A stretch of DNA of 64,000 nucleotides from Allokutzneria sp. A3M-2-11 16 (GTDB lineage: Bacteria; Actinomycetota; Actinomycetes; Mycobacteriales; Pseudonocardiaceae), in the NCBI RefSeq assembly GCF_024213555.1, contig NZ_JANAVO010000021.1:1-64000 (forward strand), in the 5' to 3' direction. This document shows, piece by piece, positions 15,594 to 23,113 of this stretch. The notes under the pieces are model-generated. The model was not told the DNA's origin. It saw only the letters and a list, made by a program, of their open reading frames with translations, and made no database searches. Position numbers and translations under genes: made by a program. Position 1 is the stretch's first letter. Every line of letters starts with the position of its first letter.

Positions 15594-16739
15594 CTACATG
15601 GGCCCAGTGGCGTAATAGGGCTTGCACACATTGCGGTCATAGTCTGTCGCTATTTCGAGCAGACTCCTGCCGTCCACGGACGGCAGCAATGCGGAGCTGT
15701 AGTTGGGACAGTAATTGTTGGGCGGCGAGGGAACGGCCACCGGGGAACCGATGGAGTTCCACCCGCCACCCCCGCCCTGGTCGTTCACCATGACGGTGCG
15801 CCCGCTTCCGCCGGATATGGCGCCATTGGCCTCGCGGAGCTGCTGGCCGACCATCACCAGCCGCCCGCCGACCGCGGCTATCGTCGGCGCGTGGGTGAAG
15901 TACTGATTCGTGCGGCTTCTGACCATCGTGCCGAGAAGGGCCGGATCACCCCAGTTCCCGCCATCACGGGAAGTGCGGTAGTACGCCGCGCAGTCGAATT
16001 GGTTCCCGGTGCCGCAGATCTCGTACGACATGTACCAGGTCCCGTTGTTCAACCGGCGCACGACCGGCATGCCCGGCCGGTGGCCGGGGGTCCGCGACGC
16101 GACGGTGTTGTAGATGGTCCCCCAGTGGATGCCGTCCCTGGAGTAGGTCTCGACCAGGAGCTGGCTGAACTGGGGCTGCCGGGTCTCGTCGGAGTAGTGG
16201 CACACCAGCTCGCCCGCCGCGTTCACCGACAGCTCCGGCTCCCAGAGCCCGCCGGTGTTGTGCGCCACGCGGCACACCGAGAGGTACGACCAGGAGACAC
16301 CGCGGTCGGGGCTGCGCCACAGGCTGATGGTCATCCGCCGGTTGGGCGCGTTCTGGCCGATCGAGGCGGCCCACAGCAGCGTCCCCGCGGGCATGGTGCC
16401 GATCTGGTGGGGCAGTTCGAACAGGCTCGTGCAGCACAGGCCACCGGAGGCGGCCTGGTCGTGGATCGCGCCGACCTGGCGGAAATTCGCCCCGTTGTCG
16501 GTGCTGTGGTAGATGACCCCGACACCACCGCGGGCATCGAAGTCGACAACGCTGGCGACGATCGTTCCGTTGCTCAGCCGAATGGCACGCGGATAGAGCC
16601 CGGTGCCGTCACGCAGAAGCTTCCCGGTGGCCTGCGCGCCAACGTCCCCAGTCGACTCGGGAGACGAGGCGGTGGCCACCGCGTTCGTTGTCATCAATAA
16701 AGCCAAAACCGAGGTCAACGCCAATAATCGACGTAACAT
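15594..16739 (-). CDS. Secreted BNR/Asp-box repeat protein (sialidase-like beta-propeller)
   Basis: Exported 381-residue protein with a signal peptide (MLRRLLALTSVLALLMTT, cleavage near ATAS). GGAGG sits 6 nt before the start. At least four Asp-box motifs SxDxGxxW/F are visible: STDNGANF, SPDRGVSW, SRDGIHWG, SRDGGNWG, marking a sialidase-type six-bladed propeller. Several cysteines (GLCCTS, CRVAH, CGTG, NYCPN, NVCKPY) could form disulphides outside the cell. The arginine triad of true sialidases could not be assigned with confidence, so substrate and even catalysis are open. Confidence 0.8.
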   Translation of the reverse strand: MLRRLLALTSVLALLMTTNAVATASSPESTGDVGAQATGKLLRDGTGLYPRAIRLSNGTIVASVVDFDARGGVGVIYHSTDNGANFRQVGAIHDQAASGGLCCTSLFELPHQIGTMPAGTLLWAASIGQNAPNRRMTISLWRSPDRGVSWSYLSVCRVAHNTGGLWEPELSVNAAGELVCHYSDETRQPQFSQLLVETYSRDGIHWGTIYNTVASRTPGHRPGMPVVRRLNNGTWYMSYEICGTGNQFDCAAYYRTSRDGGNWGDPALLGTMVRSRTNQYFTHAPTIAAVGGRLVMVGQQLREANGAISGGSGRTVMVNDQGGGGGWNSIGSPVAVPSPPNNYCPNYSSALLPSVDGRSLLEIATDYDRNVCKPYYATGPM

Positions 16740-16951
16740 CTCGAACCTCCGGATGATCAGCATGCTACGGCAGGGAAACCGAACATCCACCCTGGTTAAC
16801 AGGGATTACAGGGGCGCTCAGTTTAGCCGGGAACACCGCTTCCGGTAAACAACTTCACGTTCGTTCGAGTGCGCCCGGGAGCCCGTCCGGTGTTCGAGTG
16901 GCGGGCGCCGTGATCGCGAATCAGGTGGCGTCGCTCCTACAGTCCGGCCGC

Positions 16952-18268
16952 ATGCGAATGACCATGGGTTCGGCCGCCGTCGTCATCGGCGCGGGAATCG
17001 CCGGGCTCAGCGCGGGCCGGGTGCTCGCCGACCGGTTCGAGCGCGTGGTGATCCTCGATCGCGACAGCCTGCCCGGCACCGCTTCGCCCAGGCGCGGGGC
17101 CGGGCAGTCCTACCACGCCCACGTGCTGCTGGCGGCCGGTCAGCGCGACCTCGAAGAGCTCTTCCCCGGCCTGCACGACGAGCTGGTGCGGGCGGGCGCG
17201 ACGCCGTTCGACGCCGGAGCCCGCCTCGCCTTCCACCGGTACGGCGTGACGTGGCCGCCGGAGCCGCTCGGGCTGCACCTGGTGTCGATGAGCAGACCGC
17301 TGCTGGAGCTGACGCTGCGGCGGCGGGTCAGCGCGCTGCCGAACGTCACTTTGCGCGATGAGGTCTCGGTCGCCGGAGTGACCAACGAAGGCCACCGCGT
17401 CACCGGGGTGACCCTCGACGACGGCGAGGTCCTGCCCGCCGACCTCGTCGTGGACTGCTCGGGGCGCGGCAGCCGGTCCGACCGCTGGCTGGCCCCGCTC
17501 GGCCTGCCGGGTCCCACCGCGCTCGACGTGAAGATCGGCGTCAGCTACGCGACCCGGCTCTACCGCCGCAAGCCCGGCGACCTGGCCGATGACGCACTGG
17601 GCCTGGCCGTCCTGCCCGCTCCGCCGGAGCAGACGCGGGCGGCCAGCGTCCTGCCGATCGAGGACGACCGGTGGATCGTCACGCTCGGCGGCTGGCACGG
17701 CGACACGGCGCCCACCGACGACGACGGCTTCCTCCGCTTCGCGCGCGAGCTGCCGCATCCCGGCGTGGCCGATCTCATCGCCGACGCGGAACCGCTCACC
17801 GACATCGTCCCCCACCAGTTCCCGTCCAGTCGCTGGCGGCAGTTCCACCGGGTGCGCGAGCTGCCCGCGGGCTACCTCGCGATGGGCGACACGATGTGCA
17901 GCTTCAATCCCGTGTACGGCCAGGGAATCACTTGCGCGGCAATGGAAGCGCTCGCGCTCGGTCGCGCACTGAACCGCCACAGCGGCGTGTCGGCGGACTT
18001 GGCGCGCGACTACTACCGCGCGGCGGCGAAGATCATCGCGGTGCCGTGGAGCTTCGCCGTGGGGGCCGACTTCGGCTACCCGGAGACGTCCGGCCCGCGG
18101 CCGTTCGGCGTCGACCTGCTCAACGCCTACTCCCGGCGGCTCCAGATCGCCGCGAACTCCGATGTCCGGGTACGGCGCGCGTTCTGGAAGGTCCAGCACC
18201 TGCTCGCGCCTCCGGCGACCTTGTTCGCGCCGTCGGTCATGATCAAGGCACTGCGAGTTCGTCCGTAG
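16952..18268 (+). CDS. FAD-dependent oxidoreductase / monooxygenase-like protein
   Basis: Flavoprotein of the geranylgeranyl-reductase / aromatic-hydroxylase fold, 438 residues. The dinucleotide motif VVIGAGIAGLSAGRVL is at the N-terminus. The second FAD motif GDTMCSFNPVYGQGIT comes at ~310, followed by MEALALG. The middle GRGSRSDRWLAPLGLP is the usual DG-type region. Such enzymes act on isoprenoid or polyketide substrates. It stands alone between genes of unrelated function. Three ATGs lie within 12 bp (16952, 16958, 16964) and the start is uncertain among them; an upstream GTG at 16898 is less likely. Confidence 0.87.
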   Translation: MRMTMGSAAVVIGAGIAGLSAGRVLADRFERVVILDRDSLPGTASPRRGAGQSYHAHVLLAAGQRDLEELFPGLHDELVRAGATPFDAGARLAFHRYGVTWPPEPLGLHLVSMSRPLLELTLRRRVSALPNVTLRDEVSVAGVTNEGHRVTGVTLDDGEVLPADLVVDCSGRGSRSDRWLAPLGLPGPTALDVKIGVSYATRLYRRKPGDLADDALGLAVLPAPPEQTRAASVLPIEDDRWIVTLGGWHGDTAPTDDDGFLRFARELPHPGVADLIADAEPLTDIVPHQFPSSRWRQFHRVRELPAGYLAMGDTMCSFNPVYGQGITCAAMEALALGRALNRHSGVSADLARDYYRAAAKIIAVPWSFAVGADFGYPETSGPRPFGVDLLNAYSRRLQIAANSDVRVRRAFWKVQHLLAPPATLFAPSVMIKALRVRP

Positions 18269-18371
18269 AGCCGGACGTGGTCGAACACCAGGGTCATCCG
18301 ATAGGGCGGTGACTCCGGCCTGAAGGAGGAGTCCGCGAGCCGACCCGCCCGGTAGACACGATCCTGTGCCG

Positions 18372-19781
18372 ATGAAACTCACCGCGCTGCTGCTGGCCGC
18401 GAGCACGGTCGCCGCGGGCTGCGCCGCCACGACGAACCCGCAGTCGCTGCCTTGGCTTCCCTGCGCGGAAAACGCCGCAGCCGAGTGCACCACGCTGACC
18501 GTTCCCGTCGACTGGACGAAACGGAAAGAGTCCACAGTGGACATTGCCGTGGTGCGACGGAAGGCCGCCGATCCGGCGCGGCGCGTCGGCGTGCTCGTCT
18601 ACGCGCCAGCGGGCCCCGGGAGCTCCGGGGTCGACGCGATCGCACAGGACCAGCAGTTCTCCATGATGTTCACCGCCGAGATCGCGGCGAGGTTCGACGT
18701 GGTCAGCCTCGACCCACGGGGTGTGCGGCGCAGTCATCCGGTGGTGTGCGACGGAAAGCTCTTCGCCGATCAGCGCACTCCGTGGGACCAGGCGGGTTTC
18801 GACGCGCGCCGAGCCGCGAACGCCGTGCTCGGCAACGACTGCCGCGCCCGCACGGGGCCGCTGTTCGACCACATCGCCAGCACGGACATGGCCCGGGACG
18901 TCGACGCGCTGCGCGAGGCGCTCGGCGAAGCGACGATCAACCTCTACGGCCTGTCCTACGGAACGGTTCTCGGCCAGATGTACGCGGAGCTGTTCCCGAA
19001 GCGCATCCGCACGATGGTCTTGGACGCCAACGTCGACCACAGCACGAACACCGAACAGGACTTGGTCGTCTCGGCTCGCGGGGCACAGGACTCCTTCAAC
19101 GAGTTCGTCGCGTGGTGCGCCCGCGAAACCGAGTGCGCACTGCACGGCCGCGACGTCCGAGCCATGCTCGCCGAACTGCGGGACAAGGCCGCGAAGGGAA
19201 CCCTCGTCGAGCCCGGCACCACCACCAAGGTCGAGCCGGACAGGCTGATCCACAGCATCATCACGCCGCTGTCGATCCCGCGCAGGAACGTGACCGCGCA
19301 GCGAATCGCTTCCCTGGCCGGTATCGGCAAACCCGGCCCCGCTCCGGCCGACTCTCCCCCGCCCGCGATCTCCCCGCTGGCCATCGCGATCTCCTGCGCC
19401 GACAACGAATACGGCATCAGGTCCTTCCAGCAGCTGACCGCCGCGCGCGGGCGGGCCGCGGCGGTCGCGCCGGACGTCGGCCGGGGTGCTTACGGCCCGA
19501 CGACGTTGTGCCTGGACTGGCCTGGCAAGACGACCAACCCGAACCACCGGACGCACGCGCCGGACGCCCCGCCGATCCTGGTGACCAACTCCAGGCACGA
19601 CCCGTCGACCCCGCACGAGTCCGCGGTCAGCGTGGCTTCTCAGCTGCGCAGCGCGGTGCTGGTGACCTACGAGGGCGCGGGTCACGGTGCCTATCGGCGC
19701 AGCGAGTGCATGCAGAGCCTGGTCGACCGGTACTTCGTCGACAGGGCCGTCCCGGCGCGCGGCACCACGTGTCCCGCGTGA
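18372..19781 (+). CDS. Lipoprotein alpha/beta hydrolase, S33 tripeptidyl-aminopeptidase type
   Basis: Exported peptidase-like hydrolase, 469 residues, resembling Streptomyces SlpD/SlpE and Tap. The N-terminus has a lipobox (VAAGC), so it is probably membrane-anchored. Oxyanion loop APAGPGSSG, nucleophile elbow GLSYGTVLG, acid in NSRHDPSTP and His in GAGHGAY make a complete triad. The family removes tripeptides or short N-terminal segments from extracellular proteins. An ATG is chosen directly before the signal sequence; GTG at 18366 is possible. It ends 1 bp before the convergent phosphodiesterase gene. Confidence 0.88.
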   Translation: MKLTALLLAASTVAAGCAATTNPQSLPWLPCAENAAAECTTLTVPVDWTKRKESTVDIAVVRRKAADPARRVGVLVYAPAGPGSSGVDAIAQDQQFSMMFTAEIAARFDVVSLDPRGVRRSHPVVCDGKLFADQRTPWDQAGFDARRAANAVLGNDCRARTGPLFDHIASTDMARDVDALREALGEATINLYGLSYGTVLGQMYAELFPKRIRTMVLDANVDHSTNTEQDLVVSARGAQDSFNEFVAWCARETECALHGRDVRAMLAELRDKAAKGTLVEPGTTTKVEPDRLIHSIITPLSIPRRNVTAQRIASLAGIGKPGPAPADSPPPAISPLAIAISCADNEYGIRSFQQLTAARGRAAAVAPDVGRGAYGPTTLCLDWPGKTTNPNHRTHAPDAPPILVTNSRHDPSTPHESAVSVASQLRSAVLVTYEGAGHGAYRRSECMQSLVDRYFVDRAVPARGTTCPA

Positions 19782-19782
19782 T

Positions 19783-20667
19783 TCACAGCGTCACCAACGC
19801 CTGGACGGGCAGGTGGTCGGAGGGGAACTGGCCGCTTCGCGAATAGGTGTTGATCGCCGCCGCCGCAACGGACTTCGCGCCTCGGGTGAGGATCCAGTCG
19901 ATGCGCGAACCGTTGGGCACCAGCGGGCGGTAGCCGTGGAAGGTGCCGTGCAGCGGGGTGCGGCGTTCGGTCGCGGCGGGCCAGGTGTCGGTCATGCCCG
20001 CGCCGTTCATCAGGATGTCGTAGGTCGGGGTGCCCGGGGCTGCGGTGTTGAAGTCGCCGGTGAGCACCACGGGGAGGCCGGGGGCGAGCGCGTTGATCCG
20101 GTCCCGCACGAGCTCGGCGCTGCGCTGGCGGGAGTTCTCCGACTCGTGGTCGAAGTGGGTGTTGACCACGACGAACTCGGTGCCGGTGCGCTTGTCGGCG
20201 AACCGGACCCACGTGACCATGCGGATCACGTTGTTGCCCCAGGACTTCGAGCCGATCACGTTCGGCGTGTCGGAGAGCCAGTAGTGGTCGAACTCCAGCG
20301 GCTCCAGCCGCCGCGTGTCGTAGTAGATCGCCATGAACTCGTCGCGGCTGCCCCCGGCCCGGCCGACGCCGATCCAGTCGTAGTGCCGCGACAGGTCGTG
20401 CTGGATGTCCTTGAGCTGCCCGTACAACCCCTCCTGGGTGCCGAGCACGGTCGGTTGCTCGCGGCGCAACAGCTCCGCCAGGACCGGGCGCCGGGCGGCC
20501 CACGAGTTCGGCTCGGTGGTCGAGGCGTAGCGCAGGTTGAACGACATGACGTGCAGCGCGTCGCCGCGGGCCGGGCCGATCACCGGACCGGCCGACGCCT
20601 GCGCGACGGGACTCAGGCCGATCAGCGCCGCACAGACCAACGCCAGCTGCCTCAGCACTCGGGACAT
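19783..20667 (-). CDS. Secreted endonuclease/exonuclease/phosphatase family protein
   Basis: Exported metal-dependent phosphodiesterase-fold protein, 294 residues with a signal peptide ending near AQASA. GGAGGAG precedes the ATG. Active-site blocks of the EEP family are in order: MSFNLRYA, TQEG, NTHFDH, GDFNTAAPG, and terminal SDHLPVQALV. The pattern YDWIGVGR and THFDHESE is close to sugar-phosphatase or nuclease-like secreted members often found beside glycoside hydrolases, as here with the divergent GH97 gene. Substrate unknown. Confidence 0.88.
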   Translation of the reverse strand: MSRVLRQLALVCAALIGLSPVAQASAGPVIGPARGDALHVMSFNLRYASTTEPNSWAARRPVLAELLRREQPTVLGTQEGLYGQLKDIQHDLSRHYDWIGVGRAGGSRDEFMAIYYDTRRLEPLEFDHYWLSDTPNVIGSKSWGNNVIRMVTWVRFADKRTGTEFVVVNTHFDHESENSRQRSAELVRDRINALAPGLPVVLTGDFNTAAPGTPTYDILMNGAGMTDTWPAATERRTPLHGTFHGYRPLVPNGSRIDWILTRGAKSVAAAAINTYSRSGQFPSDHLPVQALVTL

Positions 20668-20758
20668 GGGCTCCTCCGCTCCGCTCGGCTCTTGCCGCGT
20701 GGCCATGATCGGCGACAGGATGGGCCGGGTCCATCCAAGACCCTTGATGGAGGGTGGA

Positions 20759-22762
20759 GTGGTCGGCAAACCGAACCGCCGCGCTGTTCTGGGCACCGCC
20801 CTCGGTGCCGTCCTCGCCACCACTGTCGCCGCGACGTCCGGCCACGTCACCGTCCGCTCGCCGAACAGCTTGCTGCGGGTGGCGGTCAGGGTGGTGAACG
20901 GACGCCTCCGCTACGAGGTCAAGCGCCGCGGCCGCGTCCTGGTGGCCTCCTCCGGGCTCGGGCTCGACCTGGCCGGACGGCCGTCGCTGACCAGCGGTCT
21001 TGTCGTGGAATCCGTTGAGCGCAGGACGATCGACGAGACGTGGCGCCCGGTGTGGGGCTCCGACGCGCTCGTGCGCAACCACGCCAGGGAGTGCGTGCTG
21101 CGGACCGTGCAGCCGTCGAGCGGGTTGCGGCTGAACCTGGTCGTCCGCGTCTTCGACGACGGTGTCGGTTTCCGCTACCACCTGCCCGCACAGGCCGGGC
21201 TCGACGCGTACACCGTCACGGCCGAGCGCACGGAGTTCGCGTTGCCGCCGACCGCCACGAGCTGGTCACTGGCGGCGGGAACCGACTGGAACGCCGACGA
21301 GCGGCACTACCGGCAGGCGCCCCTGTCCGACGTGCGCACCGCGCAGACCCCGCTCACCCTGGCCACTTCGGACGGTCAGCACGTCGTGGTGCACGAAGCC
21401 GCGTTGATCGACTACCCGAGCATGACGCTGGCAGCCACCCGCCCCGGCACCTTCGCGAGCGAGCTGATCAGCCTCCCCGATGGCACGAAGGCCCGGCTGT
21501 CGGGCGAGTTCTCCACGCCGTGGCGCACGCTGACCATCGGCGACCGCCCAGGTGATCTCGCGGAATCACATCTGATCGAGAACCTGAACGAGCCGTGCGC
21601 GCTCGCCGACACGTCGTGGATCACCCCGGGCACGTACGTCGGCGTGTGGTGGGAGCTGCAACGACGGCACACGACCTGGACCGCGGGGCCGCGGCACGGG
21701 GCGACCACCGAGCGCGCCAAGCAGTACATCGACCTCGCCAAGGAGGCGGGCGCGCGCCACGTGCTCGCCGAGGGGTGGAACACCAACGCGGGCGGTCAGT
21801 GGAGCGGCCAGGACTTCCTTACACCCCAACCTGATTTCGACCTGGCCGAGGTGTTGCGCTACGCGCGCGCCAACGACATCGGGTTCACCGCGCACAACGA
21901 GACCCGCGGCTTCGTCGACTACTACGAGCAGCACCTGGACACGATCTTCGCGCGCTACGCCCAACTCGGCATCCACGCGATCAAGACCGGCTACGCCATC
22001 AGGTTCGAGCTGGGCGGGGCGAACCGCAGCCACTTCGACCAGGAGGCCGTGCGGCACTACCAGCGGGTGGTCGACGCCGCGGCCCGGCACCGGATCATGA
22101 TCATCGCGCACGAGGCGATCAAACCGACCGGGCTGGCGCGCACCTACCCGAACCTGATGACCGGCGAGGGCGTCGCCGGGATGGAGCAGCACCACTACAT
22201 GGGGCCGCTCGGGAACCCGCCGGAGCAGGCCACGATCCTGCCGTTCACCAGGTTCATGGGCGGTCCGGCCGACTACACCCCCGGCGTGCTCAACGTGACC
22301 TGGGACCCGGCTCGGCTCGGTACCCGGGTGCAGACGACCTCAGCGGCGCAGCTCGCGCTGTACTCGGTGTTCTTCAGCCCGTTGCAGATGCTGGCCGACA
22401 CTCCGGAGAACTACCGTTCCCACCCCGGATTCGCCTACCTCAAGGACATGCCAGCCAGCTGGGACGAGACGCGGTTCCTGGACTGCGTGATCGGTGACCA
22501 CGCGGTCGCCGCGCGCCGGAAGGGCGACGTCTGGTACCTCGGCGCGATCACCGACGAGCAGGACCGGACGCTGCGGGTGCCGCTGCGGTTCCTGGGCTCG
22601 GGGCGGTACAGCGCCGAGATCTACCGCGACGCCGCGGACACCAGCTGGCAGCACAATCCGCTGCCCATCGACGTCGAGACCAAGACCGTGCGGTCCTCCA
22701 GCGTCTTGACCCTGCGGCTCGTCGCCGGTGGCGGCACCGCGATCCGCTTCCGGCGTGAGTGA
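20759..22762 (+). CDS. Glycoside hydrolase family 97 (alpha-glucosidase/alpha-galactosidase type)
   Basis: Secreted retaining or inverting alpha-glycosidase, 667 residues. The GTG start has GGAGGG just upstream, and NRRAVLGTALGAVLA suggests Tat export. GH97 features: N-terminal beta-domain (PNSLLRVAVRVV, FRYHLP), catalytic barrel with LAEGWNTNAGGQWSGQDF, FTAHNETRGFVDYYE, HAIKTGYA and HEAIKPTGLARTYPN, and a C-terminal beta-domain (WYLGAITDEQDRTLRVPL). It is divergent from a secreted phosphodiesterase gene. Whether it acts on glucosides or galactosides is not clear. Confidence 0.88.
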   Translation: MVGKPNRRAVLGTALGAVLATTVAATSGHVTVRSPNSLLRVAVRVVNGRLRYEVKRRGRVLVASSGLGLDLAGRPSLTSGLVVESVERRTIDETWRPVWGSDALVRNHARECVLRTVQPSSGLRLNLVVRVFDDGVGFRYHLPAQAGLDAYTVTAERTEFALPPTATSWSLAAGTDWNADERHYRQAPLSDVRTAQTPLTLATSDGQHVVVHEAALIDYPSMTLAATRPGTFASELISLPDGTKARLSGEFSTPWRTLTIGDRPGDLAESHLIENLNEPCALADTSWITPGTYVGVWWELQRRHTTWTAGPRHGATTERAKQYIDLAKEAGARHVLAEGWNTNAGGQWSGQDFLTPQPDFDLAEVLRYARANDIGFTAHNETRGFVDYYEQHLDTIFARYAQLGIHAIKTGYAIRFELGGANRSHFDQEAVRHYQRVVDAAARHRIMIIAHEAIKPTGLARTYPNLMTGEGVAGMEQHHYMGPLGNPPEQATILPFTRFMGGPADYTPGVLNVTWDPARLGTRVQTTSAAQLALYSVFFSPLQMLADTPENYRSHPGFAYLKDMPASWDETRFLDCVIGDHAVAARRKGDVWYLGAITDEQDRTLRVPLRFLGSGRYSAEIYRDAADTSWQHNPLPIDVETKTVRSSSVLTLRLVAGGGTAIRFRRE

Positions 22763-22774
22763 GTTCAGTTCCGT

Positions 22775-22820
22775 GTATTAGAGCGCTCCAAATCCCGCTA
22801 TGAGTACGAAACGGGAAAAC
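22775..22820 (+). repeat. Palindromic element, partial copy R3a
   Basis: Only the central GAGCGCTC (22781-22788) and the right arm GAGTACGAAACGGG (22802-22815) remain; the left arm is missing. It lies just after the GH97 stop, 130 bp before a full copy in the same direction. Confidence 0.75.
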
Positions 22821-22865
22821 GCGGCGGGCGTGGGTGGCCGGGGAAGGCGTGCAGGACAGGGTCTA

Positions 22866-23100
22866 GGCCGCGACCTTCAAGTGGCCACCAACGCCCGCAA
22901 CGCCCCCTCGTGCTCTCCCCCGAAACATCAGCTGGGCAGCCCAAAATCCCGTTTCGTACTCTTGTCGGGATTTTGGAGCGCTCTTTTTCCCGTTATGAGT
23001 ACGAAACGGGGTTCTCTAGACGGCGCCCGCGGGGGTTGGGGTGGACGGGCGCGTGGAGTGCATGGGACGGAGTTTACTTGGTGCGCGGAGTGCGGGGGGC
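22866..23100 (+). repeat. Palindromic dispersed element, copy R3b
   Basis: Core palindrome 22948-23010. Upstream it has CAAGTGGCCACCAACGCCC through CAGCTGGGCAGCCCAAA, shared almost base for base with copy R4, showing the element is at least 230 bp. Tail carries TTCTCTAGA and GAGTTTACTTGGTG. It occupies the convergent gap between the GH97 and AfsR-like genes. Confidence 0.9.
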
Positions 23101-23113
23101 TTGCAGGAGGGGG

